Assembly (NCBI RefSeq): GCF_027941955.1
Contig: NZ_CP115960.1
Span: 2,232,001 to 2,296,000 of the forward strand
Direction of reading: 5' to 3'
Length of the DNA stretch: 64,000 nt
Source of the DNA: Sphingomonas sp. 7/4-4
GTDB taxonomy: Bacteria > Pseudomonadota > Alphaproteobacteria > Sphingomonadales > Sphingomonadaceae
Each line of letters opens with the position of its first letter. The first letter of the stretch is position 1. The notes beneath the pieces were generated by a model that made no database searches, was not told where the DNA came from, and saw only the letters and a program-made list of their open reading frames with translations. Shown in pieces: positions 1 through 9,332 of the stretch. Position numbers and translations under genes: made by a program.

Positions 1-58
1 CGCCGCCACCTTCACGCTTTCGTTTAACGTCGCGAGCATCGGCGACAGCGGCGATTAG
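1..58 (+). CDS. C-terminal end of an unidentified protein (partial)
   Basis: Reading in the second frame from the window edge gives 18 residues ending SIGDSGD and a TAG stop at 56-58. The stretch FTLSFNVAS alternates hydrophobic and polar residues like the last strand of a beta-rich protein, but it is too short to assign. It runs in the same direction as priA and ends about 50 bases before it. Confidence 0.35.
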   Translation, partial: AATFTLSFNVASIGDSGD

Positions 59-110
59 GGCGCGACAAAGGGGATTCCGTTTCGCGCGGAAATGCCCATA
101 TGAGGGCGGC

Positions 111-2272
111 ATGCGCGCCCGCATTCTCGTCCTTCACCCCGCGCTCGGCCCCTCGATTATCGCGTGCCGCAAGGCATGGTGGTCGAGCCCGGGTCGATCG
201 TCGTCGTGCCGATCGGGCCGCGCCAATATGCCGGCGTGGTCTGGGAGCCCGAGCGGCTGCCCACCGAGGAGATCGGCGACAACCGCCTGCGCAACCTGAT
301 CGCGGTCGCCGACGCGCCGCCGATTCCCGAGCCGGTGCGCCGCCTCGTCGAATGGACCGCCGATTATTATCTGAGCCCACCCTCGGCGGTGCTCGCAATG
401 GCGGTGCGCACCTCGGCGGCGTTCGAGAGCGCGCCGACAATCACCGAATATCGCGCGACGGGTGTGGTGCCCGACCGGCTGACCCCGCAGCGTGCGCAGG
501 CGCTCGAACGGATCGGCGAGCGGCAAGGGCTGGTGCGCGAGCTCGCCACGATCGCCGATGTCTCCGAAGCCGTGATCCGCGGCCTGTGCAAGGTCGGCGC
601 GATCGAGGCGGTGACAGTCGACACCGACAGTCCCTATCCGCTGCCCGATCCCGCTTTCGGCCCGCCCGATCTGAGCGCCGAGCAAGCGAAGGTGGCGGGC
701 ATCTTGCGGCGATCGGTCGAGGCGAAGCGGTTCCAGCCCTTCCTGCTCGACGGAGTCACCGGATCGGGCAAGACCGAAGTATATTTCGAGGCGATCGCGG
801 CGGCGATTGCCGCGGGCCAGCAGGCGATCGTCTTGCTTCCCGAGATCGCGCTGACCGAGCCGTTCCTGACGCGCTTCACCCAGCGCTTCGGCTGCGAGCC
901 CGTAGCCTGGCATTCCGGACTGCGCACCTCGCAGCGCCGCCGGGCATGGCGCGCGATCGCGAGCGGCGAGGCTCTGGTCACGGTCGGTGCGCGCTCGGCA
1001 TTGTTCCTTCCTTATCCGAACCTCGGCCTGATCGTCGTCGACGAGGCGCACGAGACCAGCTTCAAGCAGGAGGAAGGCGTCCATTATCATGCGCGCGACG
1101 TCGCGGTGATGCGGGGCAAGTTCGAGGAATGCCCGGTGGTCCTCGCCTCGGCGACTCCGGCGATCGAGACGCGCCACCAGGTCGAGCTCGGCCGCTACGA
1201 GGAGCTCAAGCTGCCGGGCCGCTACGGCCTCGCCGAGCTTCCGGATATCGAGGCGATCGACCTGATCAAGGAACCGCCCGACCGCGGCCGCTGGCTAAGC
1301 CCCAGGCTGATCCTCGCGATCGACGCGGCGCTCGAGCGCGGCGAACAGTCCTTGCTGTTCCTCAATCGCCGCGGCTATGCCCCGCTCACGCTCTGCCGGC
1401 ATTGCGGGCACCGCTTCCAATGCCCGAACTGCACGGCGTGGATGGTCGAGCACCGGCTGATCCGCCGCCTCGCCTGCCATCATTGCGGGCACATGATTCC
1501 CACGCCCGAGATCTGCCCCGAATGCGAGGAAGCCGACAGCCTCGTCGCCTGCGGTCCCGGCGTCGAGCGCATCGCCGACGAAGTGGCGGTGCTGTGGCCC
1601 GATGCCCGGACTGCGATCGTCACGTCGGACACGCTCTGGTCTCCCGCCAAGGCCGCCGAGTTCGTCCACCGCATGGAGCACGGCGACATCGACATCGTCG
1701 TCGGCACCCAATTGGTCACCAAGGGCTATCACTTCCCCAACCTCACCGTCGTCGGCGTGGTCGATGCCGATCTCGGGCTCGACGGCGGCGACCTGCGCGC
1801 GGCCGAACGCACCTTTCAGCAGATCATGCAGGTCTCGGGGCGCGCCGGGCGCGGCGAGAAACCGGGCCACGTCTATGTCCAGACGCATGCCCCCGAAGCG
1901 CAGGTGATGCAGGCACTGATCTCGGGCGACAGCGCCGCCTTCTACGCGGCCGAGACTGAGGCGCGGCGTGAGGCGGGCGCACCGCCTTATGGCCGCTATG
2001 CCGCGATCATCGTGTCCAGCGAGGACAAGGCCGCTGCGGAGGAAACCGCCCGGATGATCGGCCGCACCGCGCCGCGTCGCGACGAGATGCACGTCTACGG
2101 CCCCGCCCCCGCGCCGCTGGCGATGCTGCGCGGCCGCCACCGCTTCCGCCTGCTCGTCCACGCCCGCCGCGCCTTCGACGTGCAGGACATGATCCGCGAC
2201 TGGCTGGGCGCGCTCGAATGGAGCGCCAAGGTGCGCGTGGCAGTGGACGTCGATCCCTACAGCTTCCTGTGA
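111..2272 (+). CDS. priA: Primosomal helicase PriA (apparent frameshift near the 5' end)
   Basis: PriA is the 3'-5' DNA helicase that reloads the replisome at stalled forks. The continuous frame from 164 gives 702 residues with Walker A GVTGSGKTE, a DEAH box (VVDEAHE), a zinc-binding cysteine cluster (CRHCGH, CPNC, CHHCGH, CPEC) and a helicase C-terminal domain with QVSGRAGRG. The natural start is ATG 111 (MRARILVLHPALGP), which lies in another frame. Adding one C to the CCCC run at 149-152 joins it as ALGPLDYRVPQG, the usual PriA N-terminus. The break is probably a sequencing error, since PriA is near-essential. Its 3' end is duplicated at 3923-4095. Confidence 0.95.
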
Positions 2273-2356
2273 GCGGCGACCCTGATGTCGATTTTACTCT
2301 ATTCGTGCCGCACGACCTGACTTAGCTTTCCTCCGGGGTAACTGGGGAAGATTCAC

Positions 2357-3879
2357 ATGTTTCGTAAGCTCCTGGTGCTGGTGTTGTCCTTCGTGGCGCC
2401 GTCTGCACATGCGACATGGCACGAAGCGAGCTCGAAGCACTTCATCGTCTATTCGGAGCAGAGACCGGAGAAGCTGCGTTCCTTTGCAGATAAGCTCGAG
2501 CGTTTCGACAAAGCGATGCGCGTGCTTTGGGCCAGACCGGATCCGGAGATCGGCCCGGCCAATCGAGTCACGGTCTACATCGTCAACGATGTCGCCGATG
2601 TCGGCCGGCTTTCGAACATTCGCAATGCCGCGGGCGCCTATCGGGGCCGCGCCACCGGCCCGATCGCCTTCGTTCCGCGCGCTGCCGGCACCGATGACAC
2701 GGATCTCAGTGCAACTGCGATCCTGTTCCACGAATATGCGCATCATTTCATGTTCACGACCTGGCCACACGCCGCCTATCCGCTCTGGTTCGCCGAAGGC
2801 TTTGCCGAATTCCACGCGACGACGCGCTTCGAGAAGGACGGAAGCGTGGTCATCGGCTATCCGCCGCAATATCGGGCATCGGGAATATTCCAGGACAGCC
2901 TGCCGCTCGAGCGGATGCTCGCTCCCGATACGCGCAAGCTGCGCGAAGACCAGCAACAATCGCTCTACGGCCGCGGCTGGCTGCTCACCCACTATATCAT
3001 GATCGAAGGCAGCCGCGGCGAACAGGGGATGGCCTATCTTAAGGCGATCAACGACGGCAAGCCGGCGCGCGAGGCCGCGAAAACCGCTTTCGGCGAGCTG
3101 CGAACGCTTGATCGCGAGCTTGATCGCTATGCCCGCGGCCGATTTGGCGCACGCAAGATCGCGGCGAAGGCCGTCGCGCCGGAGCCGATCACCCTGCGCC
3201 GACTGACTCCGGGCGAAGAAGCATTCATGGAAGTTCGGATCCGTTCCACCGCGGGTGTGAACCACGAGACCGCGCCGCGCGTCTATGCCGCCGCCAAGAA
3301 GGCTGCGGCTCCTTCCCCAACGACGCCCTGGCCCAGCGCTGGTTCGCCGAAACCGCCTTCGACGCGGGCGACTTCGCCGAAGCCGAAGCGGCCGCCGGGC
3401 GCGCCATCGCCGCCGATCCCAAGCTGGTCGAGGCCTATTGCTACAAAGCCCAGGCACAGATGGCGCAGGCGATCGGCAAGAAGGATTTCTCGGTCGAGAC
3501 CTGGAAAGCGATTCGCAAGACGATCGTCGCCGCCAACAAGCTCGATCCCGAGGATCCCGAGCCGCTGATGCTCTATTTCCGAAGCTTCGTCGATTCTGGC
3601 GCTACCCCTCCCGCGAGTGCGCGCGAAGGGCTTTATAAGGCTTTCGAACTCGCGCCGCAGGATGAGGGGCTACGACTCAACGCCGCCCTTACCCGGCTGC
3701 GCGACGGCAAGATCGAGGATGCGCGCCTGACGATCCGGCCGCTGGCCTTCAATCCGCACGGCGGTGCAATGATGGAACATGCCTCCAAGATCCTGGCTGC
3801 GATCGACAGCGGCGACGCGGACGCGGCCCTCAAGGAAGCCGAGGGTTCGACCGAAGCGGAGAAGCCGGACGCAAAGTAG
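2357..3879 (+). CDS. Secreted zinc metallopeptidase-like protein with TPR-like C-terminus (frameshifted)
   Basis: The first frame starts at ATG 2357 with a signal peptide (MFRKLLVLVLSFVAPSAHA). It carries HEYAHH near residue 125 followed by WFAEGFAEF, the HExxH...E arrangement of gluzincin peptidases of the DUF1570/peptidase-MA type. The frame degrades into a proline/arginine-rich tail after about 3300. One extra G at the GG of 3301-3302 restores CGSFPNDALAQRWFAETAF and runs to the stop at 3879, giving about 507 residues. The restored C-terminal half has TPR-like helical repeats. It follows priA by 84 bases. A second, decayed copy of its 3' end is at 4380-4559. The substrate is unknown. Confidence 0.8.
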
Positions 3880-3922
3880 CGGTCCCGGCCCCACGCCCGT
3901 CCGGAACTTACCCGATCCGGGC

Positions 3923-4095
3923 CGCTCGAACCGCTGTCGCTTGCGATGCTACGCGGCCGCCACCGCTTCCGCCTGCTCGTCCACGCCCGCCGCGCCTTCG
4001 ACGTGCAGGACATGATCCGCGACTGGCTGAGCGCACTCGAATGGAGCGCCAAGGTGCGGGTGGTAGTGGACGTCGATCCTTATAGTTTCATTTGA
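3923..4095 (+). pseudogene. Duplicated 3' end of priA
   Basis: This stretch translates as LAMLRGRHRFRLLVHARR and onward to DVDPYSFI and a TGA stop, matching the last 50-odd codons of priA at about 2115-2272. I count roughly 11 differences over the final 156 bases, eight of them at third codon positions. The copies therefore seem to have diverged under coding constraint rather than by a recent local duplication. No start codon or helicase domain precedes it, so it is a remnant. Confidence 0.85.
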
Positions 4096-4098
4096 TCT

Positions 4099-4138
4099 GT
4101 TCTTGCGATTGGCAGTTGACTTGGCAGTTGACAAGAAC
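4099..4138. repeat. Tandem 12-bp direct repeat inside a 7-bp inverted repeat
   Basis: TTGGCAGTTGAC occurs twice in immediate tandem at 4109-4120 and 4121-4132. The pair is flanked by GTTCTTG at 4099-4105 and its complement CAAGAAC at 4132-4138. It sits just after the duplicated priA stop, at the left edge of the AT-rich segment. It could be a recombination scar or a regulator site. Confidence 0.5.
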
Positions 4139-4184
4139 GACCGACTCACACAGATTTATTTTCTCGCGAATCTAGGAGGAATTT

Positions 4185-4289
4185 ATGCCTTATGCCGTAT
4201 ATTGCATTGAATTCGACTACGGTTGCATAACCATGATTTGTAGCTACATGATGGCTGGATTTGATACTGTAACACTAGGCGGCTTTTGA
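4185..4289 (+). CDS. Possible 34-residue small protein in AT-rich insert
   Basis: ATG 4185 is preceded by a strong ribosome site, AGGAGGA at 4174-4180, four bases away. The frame runs 34 codons to TGA 4287-4289 (begins MPYAVYCIEFDYG, rich in Cys, Met and Tyr) and is followed 27 bases later by a terminator-like hairpin. Ribosome site, short ORF and terminator look like a complete small gene. Base composition is far more AT-rich than the surroundings. No family is recognised and expression is unproven. Confidence 0.35.
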   Translation: MPYAVYCIEFDYGCITMICSYMMAGFDTVTLGGF

Positions 4290-4316
4290 TAAACCCTTTG
4301 CTAATGTTGAAAAAAT

Positions 4317-4354
4317 AACAAGCTTAGTCGTCTGTGGATTACTGAGCTTGTTTT
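4317..4354 (+). terminator. Terminator-like hairpin after the small ORF
   Basis: AACAAGCTTAGT at 4317-4328 pairs with ACTGAGCTTGTT at 4341-4352 (one G-T pair), with a 12-base loop and a T-rich continuation. Confidence 0.5.
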
Positions 4355-4379
4355 ATAAGTATGCCATATAAGTTTAGTC

Positions 4380-4559
4380 TTCAGCGCATCGGCGCGACAG
4401 ATGCTGGCGCCGCTTGCCTATCAGCCGCATGGACGCGGCATCGCCGTCGTCGCCACTCAGCTGATCGCAATGATCGACAAGGGCGAGACCGAAAAGGCGC
4501 TCGCGACTCTCGATAAAAACCCGGACAGTGTCGACGACGAAAAGGACGACAAGAAATAG
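4380..4559 (+). pseudogene. Decayed 3' end of a second metallopeptidase gene
   Basis: Translation to TAG 4557-4559 gives LAPLAYQPHGRG, then IDKGETEKALATL and a charged tail DDEKDDKK. This parallels the C-terminus of the intact neighbour (IRPLAFNPHGGA, then IDSGDADAALKEA). Homology starts abruptly near 4380, where AT-rich DNA ends. No start, signal peptide or HExxH part is present, so only the tail of a paralogue or of an ancestral tandem copy survives. Confidence 0.7.
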
Positions 4560-4661
4560 CGGCCGCTATCCTACCGGCGCCCCGATAACCCCTTTTCATC
4601 CGCGGGCGGCTGCGCCTATGCCGCGCTTGGCAATGATCGGTGCGGGCCGGAGAGCAGGTTG

Positions 4662-6200
4662 ATGACGCGGTTTTGGCTGTTCCTCGCGCTGCTCGTCGCA
4701 ACGATCCAGCCCGCGCGCGCCGACGACATCTCGGCCTCCGCCCGCGGGGTGGTGCGGATCGTCACCATCGCCGTGGTCGACGACGAAGTCGTCGGCTTCG
4801 GCCATGGCAGCGGCTTCGCGGTCGCGCCCAACCGCATCGTCACCAACGCGCATGTCGTCGAGCTGGCCGATCGCTACCCCGATAATGTCGTGATCGGCAT
4901 CGTGCCTTCGGAAGGCGACAAGTCGTATCAGGGCAAGCTCATCGCGATCGATCAGCAGCGCGATCTGGCGTTGATCGAGTTCACCGGGGTCCGGCTGCCG
5001 CCGTTGACGCTCTACACCGGCGCGCCGGGCGACGGCGAGGCGCTGATCGCGCTCGGTTATCCCGGCAATGTCGATCTGGCCACCGCGCGCTCGGCCGCCG
5101 ACTTCATCAACCCGCAATCGCCGGTCCGCTCGCAGGGCGGCTTCGCCGGCACGCGCTCGCTCCAGGGCACCAGCGTGCTGCTCCACACCGCCAGCATCGC
5201 GCGCGGCAATTCGGGTGGCCCGCTGCTCGACCGATGCGGCCGCGTGCTGGGCGTCAATTCGGCGATCACGCGCGCCGACGAAGGCGATTCGACCTTCGCG
5301 TTCGCAATCGCGGGCAATGAGCTCGCGGCGTTCCTGCAAGGCGCTAAGCAACCCTTCGCCACCGTCAGCGTGCCCTGCACCAGCGTCGAGGAGCAGCTGG
5401 CGCAGGAGCGCAATGCCGACGAAAAGGCCCGGCTCGATGCCGAGGCGCGCGCGCGGGCGGACGCCGCAAAGAGCGCGACCGAACGCGAGGACACGCTTTC
5501 GCAGGCGCGGGCGCGCAACATCGTCGCCCGCGAGAATCATATGGCGGGCGCGGGCCTGCTGCTCGTCCTCGGCGCGCTGGCGCTGGGCGGCGCCGGGCTA
5601 TTGCTCTCGCGCGACCGGCGGCGCGAGGCGATCTGGATCGCGGTGGGCGGCGGCGTACTGATGCTCGGCGCAGTGGTGCTTTTCCTCACGCGTCCCGACT
5701 TCGACGAATCGCGCATGCTTTCAATGCCCAAGGCCAGTGCGGGCGCCGCTGTGCCCAATCAGGCTGCGGGGGGACGGATGACTTGCTCGCTTGTGCCGGA
5801 GCGGAGCCGGATCACGGTGTCGAACGCGGACAAAGTAGCGCTCGATGTTGGCACGGACGGGTGCATCAACGGACGCACGCAATATGCCGAATCGGGCACA
5901 ACGTGGCAGCGCATCCTCGTGCCTGATGAGGACCAGACTGTCTCGATGCTGGTCTATGATCCGACAACCCGGACCTATACCAATACGCGCTATCTGCTCT
6001 CGTCCGATCAAATGGCGAAGGCCCGCCAGCTGCGCACCGGGGTCGAGCTCAAGACCTGCTCGTCCGATCAGGCCGCACGCGCCAATCTCGCCACCCGGCA
6101 GCAAGCGCTGCGCGCGGCGCTGCCGCCGGTCTATAACGAGAAGCTCGTCTATAGCTGCAGCGCTGCGCCTTCCAGCCCGTCCTCGGCAGCGGCCAAATAA
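4662..6200 (+). CDS. Membrane-anchored trypsin-like serine protease
   Basis: An S1-type (DegP/HhoA-like) protease of 512 residues. The signal peptide (FWLFLALLVATIQPARA) leads to a catalytic domain with His in TNAHVV (about 62), Asp in QQRDLALIEF (about 101) and Ser in GNSGGP (about 184). There is no PDZ domain. An Ala/Glu/Arg-rich coiled-coil stretch (about 240-290) precedes two hydrophobic segments near 294-336 and a soluble C-terminal domain containing three cysteines. The protease domain is probably periplasmic. A TTG codon lies at 4659, but ATG 4662 is the better start, with GGAG about 10 bases upstream. Specific targets cannot be inferred. Confidence 0.85.
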   Translation: MTRFWLFLALLVATIQPARADDISASARGVVRIVTIAVVDDEVVGFGHGSGFAVAPNRIVTNAHVVELADRYPDNVVIGIVPSEGDKSYQGKLIAIDQQRDLALIEFTGVRLPPLTLYTGAPGDGEALIALGYPGNVDLATARSAADFINPQSPVRSQGGFAGTRSLQGTSVLLHTASIARGNSGGPLLDRCGRVLGVNSAITRADEGDSTFAFAIAGNELAAFLQGAKQPFATVSVPCTSVEEQLAQERNADEKARLDAEARARADAAKSATEREDTLSQARARNIVARENHMAGAGLLLVLGALALGGAGLLLSRDRRREAIWIAVGGGVLMLGAVVLFLTRPDFDESRMLSMPKASAGAAVPNQAAGGRMTCSLVPERSRITVSNADKVALDVGTDGCINGRTQYAESGTTWQRILVPDEDQTVSMLVYDPTTRTYTNTRYLLSSDQMAKARQLRTGVELKTCSSDQAARANLATRQQALRAALPPVYNEKLVYSCSAAPSSPSSAAAK

Positions 6201-6668
6201 TCAGCCGCGATCCACCCGCGCGGCGAAGCAGCCGCGCTTGGCATTGTGGACGTGGAGGAACGCCACTGCCGGATCGGCGAACATCTTCTCGATCAACGGC
6301 TCGAGCGCATTTCCCTCCACCACCTCGGCGTCCGTCATCATCGCCTGCGCATCGAACGCCCGGACCGAGAGAAGCCGAATCGCGAGTTTCTCCGGTATCT
6401 CGTCCTCGAAGCGCGCCGGCGCATCGGCCCCTTCGCGCACGAAGATCGCATGGCGCGACCGGTAAGGGCTCGCATCGGGCAGGTGTTCGTAGTTGAGCAG
6501 CAGCAATGCTTCGCCCGGCTCGGCATCCTCCAGCGTCACCCGGCACGGAAAGCCGGGCTTGCTGTCCGCCGTCATCCGCACGACCTGCTCGGCGGCGAGC
6601 GCTTCGTCCGACAGGCCGTAGAAGCGCTGGAAGGGCGCGGGATCGAGCCCGGTGATGACGTAGCTCAT
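6201..6668 (-). CDS. DUF1203 family protein
   Basis: 155 residues beginning MSYVITGLDP, with the family features PGFPCRVTL, GEALLLLNYEHLP, SPYRSRHAIFVRE and a C-terminal HVHNAKRGCFAARVDR. The start codon overlaps the ada stop in an ATGA arrangement, so the two genes are probably cotranscribed and translationally coupled. The biochemical function is unknown. Its stop abuts that of the convergent serine protease gene. Confidence 0.85.
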   Translation of the reverse strand: MSYVITGLDPAPFQRFYGLSDEALAAEQVVRMTADSKPGFPCRVTLEDAEPGEALLLLNYEHLPDASPYRSRHAIFVREGADAPARFEDEIPEKLAIRLLSVRAFDAQAMMTDAEVVEGNALEPLIEKMFADPAVAFLHVHNAKRGCFAARVDRG

Positions 6669-7705
6669 TCCGTCACGCCTTCGCGTTTGCGCAGCACGCG
6701 CTTGCGATCGACGCCGTACGCGTAACCGCCCATGCTGCCGTCGGCTCGCTGGGCGCGGTGGCACGGGATCAGCACCGCGACATGATTGGCGCCGCACGCC
6801 GTCCCCGCCGCGCGCACCGCGCGTGGATTGCCCACCTCGGTGGCGAGCTGGGCATAGCTGCGCGTCTCGCCGGGCGGGATCGCGCGGAGCGCCTGCCACA
6901 CTGCTTCCTGAAAGGCAGTGCCCTGCACGTCGAGCGGCAAGTCCATGTCGCGCCCCGGCGTCTCGACCTCGCGCACGACCCGCGCGGCGAGATTGGCCAG
7001 AGCCGCGCCGCCCGGCGCGATCTCGGCCGCCGGAAAGCGCCGCGCCAGCGCGAACTGGTCCTCGTCGAAGGCGACGCGGCACAGCCCCTTGTCGGTCGCC
7101 GCGATCAGCAGCGGGCCCAGGCTGGTCTCGGCCACCGTCCAGCGGATCGTCACCCCCGCGCCGCCGCGCTTCCACGCGCTGGGGGTCATGCCGAGCCGGG
7201 CGTTCGCGGTCTCGTAGAAGCGGCTGGGCGCGGCATAGCCCGCCTCGTAGATGGCGTCGGTCACGCGCTCCTCCTCGGTCAGCGCGGCGGCGGCGCGGCG
7301 CGCGCGCAGCCCGCGGGCATAAGCGGCCGGAGTCACGCCGGTTCCACGCTTGAACAGCCGCTGGAAATGATGCGGGGCATAGCCGACGCGGGCGGCGAGC
7401 TCCTCGAGCCCCATCGGCTCCTCGGCCGCCTCGATCAGCGCCACCGCCTCCGCCACCGCGATCCGATCACGCCCCACTTCGTCGGGCTTGCAGCGCAGGC
7501 AGGCGCGATAGCCGGCATTCCGAGCGGCATCGGCGTCGGGATAGAAGACGACATGCTCGCGCTTCGGCCGCCGCGCCGGGCAGGTCGGCTTGCAATAAAT
7601 GCCGGTGGTGGTGACTGCGACGATGAAGCGGCCTTCATAGGCGCGGTCGCGCGCGTCGAAGGCCGCCCAGGCGGTATCGTCGCTGATGGTCTGCTGGTTG
7701 CTCAT
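6665..7705 (-). CDS. ada: Bifunctional DNA repair methyltransferase / transcriptional activator Ada
   Basis: Ada removes methyl groups from phosphotriesters and O6-alkylguanine and activates the adaptive response. The N-terminal Ada zinc domain shows GIYCKPTCPARRPKREHV with the second pair in CLRCKPDE. An AraC-type helix-turn-helix follows (LAARVGYAPHHFQRLFKR). The C-terminal O6-methylguanine methyltransferase has the active-site motif IPCHRAQR. I chose ATG 7705 (MSNQQTISDD); a GTG at 7738 would add 11 residues. It forms an operon with the downstream DUF1203 gene. Confidence 0.93.
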   Translation of the reverse strand: MSNQQTISDDTAWAAFDARDRAYEGRFIVAVTTTGIYCKPTCPARRPKREHVVFYPDADAARNAGYRACLRCKPDEVGRDRIAVAEAVALIEAAEEPMGLEELAARVGYAPHHFQRLFKRGTGVTPAAYARGLRARRAAAALTEEERVTDAIYEAGYAAPSRFYETANARLGMTPSAWKRGGAGVTIRWTVAETSLGPLLIAATDKGLCRVAFDEDQFALARRFPAAEIAPGGAALANLAARVVREVETPGRDMDLPLDVQGTAFQEAVWQALRAIPPGETRSYAQLATEVGNPRAVRAAGTACGANHVAVLIPCHRAQRADGSMGGYAYGVDRKRVLRKREGVTE

Positions 7706-7797
7706 GCAGTCGATATAGGCCTGCCGGTCCCGCGCCACATCCCGCGACTTGCGCTCAAAGCGGATAGCGCTTGCCCTCCCGGTTTCCAGACGGCAAC

Positions 7798-7809
7798 GTT
7801 AACGCTAAC
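7798..7809. promoter_or_regulatory. LacI-family-type operator upstream of the sugar locus
   Basis: GTTAACGCTAAC is a near-perfect palindrome with the central CG typical of LacI/GalR operators, 33 bases before the transporter start. No LacI gene is in the window, so the regulator would be encoded elsewhere. Confidence 0.55.
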
Positions 7810-7844
7810 GGTCTCCGCACGCGCGGAAGGCGCGAGGAGAGATG

Positions 7845-9332
7845 ATGGGCTTCTGGCAACGGACCCGCGCACTGCGCTGGTGGATCATCGCGATCGTGAT
7901 GCTCGGCACGATCGTCAATTATCTCGTGCGCCAAACGCTAGGTGTGGTCGTCGCGACCGAAAGCTTCCAGGCCGACGTGCCGATGACCAAGGAGCAATAT
8001 AGCTGGGTCACCGGCGTGTTCCAGGCGTTCATCATGCTCCAGCCGGTGGTCGGCTACATCCTCGATCGCATAGGCCTGCGCAACGGGATGGCAATCTTCG
8101 CCACCGCCTGGGCGCTGCTCACCTTCGCGCATGGCTGGGTGACGAGCTGGCAGGGGCTGGCGGTGTTGCGCGGCGCATTGGGATTCGCCGAGGGGACATC
8201 GCATACCGCGGGGCTCAAGGTCGTCTCCGAATGGTTTCCGGCACGCGAGCGCGGCATGGCCGGCGGCATCTACAATCTCGGCGCCTCGGCGGGAATCGCG
8301 CTGGCGGGGCCGATCGTCGCGATGGCGATCGTGTGGTGGAACTGGCGCGCCGCCTTCTACGTCGCCGGCGGGCTCGCTTTGCTCTGGGTGGTGCTGTGGC
8401 TGCTTTACTATCGCACGCCCGAGGAACACCCCACCGTCTCTCCGGAGGAACTGGCGCTGATCCGTTCCGGGCAGGAAGCGCATGTCCAGACGACCGGCGA
8501 GAAGCCGCGCGTGCTCTCATTGCTCGGGCGGCGGAATTTCTGGGGCATCGCCTTGCCGCGCTTCCTTGCAGATCCGACCTGGGCGACGCTCACCTTCTGG
8601 CTGCCGCTCTATCTCAGCGAAGTCCGCGGCTTCAATCTGGGCGAGCTGGCGATCGCAGTGGTGCTCCCCTTCGTCGCCGCCGATATCGGCTGCCTGTTCG
8701 GCCCGGCGCTGGCGCTGTGGCTCGAGCGGCGCGGCATCGCGCTGATCGATGCGCGGCGCTGGACCTTCACCATCGGCGCGCTGATGATGACGAGCATGAT
8801 CTTCGTCGGCGGGGTCACCAGCCCCTATACCGCGGTGGCGCTGCTCAGCATCGGCGCCTTCGCGCACCAGATGCTTTCGGTCACGTGCCTCACCATGGCG
8901 AGCGACCTGTTCCGCAAGAACGAAGTCGGCACCGTTGCCGGGATGGCGGGCACGATGGCCAATCTCGGCGTACTGATCTTCACCTTGCTGATCGGCGCGC
9001 TCGTGGTCCGCATCGGCTATGATCCATTCTTCATCGCGCTGGGCGTGCTCGACCTCATCGCGGCCGCCCTGCTCTGGACGCTGGTCCGCAAGCCCGGCGA
9101 GGACCAGGGGCGCGAGAGCGGCTGGATCCCGATCCTGCTGGGCGCGATCCTGGCGGGCGGGCTGACGCTCTTTTACGCCACCAGCGCAGCCCCCGCGCCC
9201 TGCGCCCTGTTCACCAGCTTCAGCGCCTGCGACGTGCCGATCGCGATGCGCGGGATATGGGGCTTCGGGCTGGCGCTCGCATTGTTCGGCATCGTCATCG
9301 AAATTCGCGCACGGAGGAACCGCGCCGCATGA
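7845..9332 (+). CDS. MFS transporter, ExuT-like (hexuronate/oligosaccharide type)
   Basis: About 495 residues with some 12-14 hydrophobic segments. Family features include an N-terminal NYLVRQTLGVV segment, YILDRIGLRNGMAI and SEWFPARERGMAGGIYNLG, which fit the anion:cation symporter (hexuronate) branch. ATG 7845 is chosen over the adjacent 7842 because GAGGAGA at 7834-7840 is better spaced from it. The stop overlaps the GH43 start (ATGA), so transporter and glycosidase are translationally coupled. The GH43 partner suggests uptake of plant-wall sugars such as xylo- or arabino-oligomers; the substrate is inferred. Confidence 0.85.
   Translation: MGFWQRTRALRWWIIAIVMLGTIVNYLVRQTLGVVVATESFQADVPMTKEQYSWVTGVFQAFIMLQPVVGYILDRIGLRNGMAIFATAWALLTFAHGWVTSWQGLAVLRGALGFAEGTSHTAGLKVVSEWFPARERGMAGGIYNLGASAGIALAGPIVAMAIVWWNWRAAFYVAGGLALLWVVLWLLYYRTPEEHPTVSPEELALIRSGQEAHVQTTGEKPRVLSLLGRRNFWGIALPRFLADPTWATLTFWLPLYLSEVRGFNLGELAIAVVLPFVAADIGCLFGPALALWLERRGIALIDARRWTFTIGALMMTSMIFVGGVTSPYTAVALLSIGAFAHQMLSVTCLTMASDLFRKNEVGTVAGMAGTMANLGVLIFTLLIGALVVRIGYDPFFIALGVLDLIAAALLWTLVRKPGEDQGRESGWIPILLGAILAGGLTLFYATSAAPAPCALFTSFSACDVPIAMRGIWGFGLALALFGIVIEIRARRNRAA

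Noticed and set aside
100..1959. Long alternative frame overlapping priA
   Set aside because: Arg/Ala-rich shadow of priA in high-GC DNA with no family features; the correct frame shows all helicase motifs.
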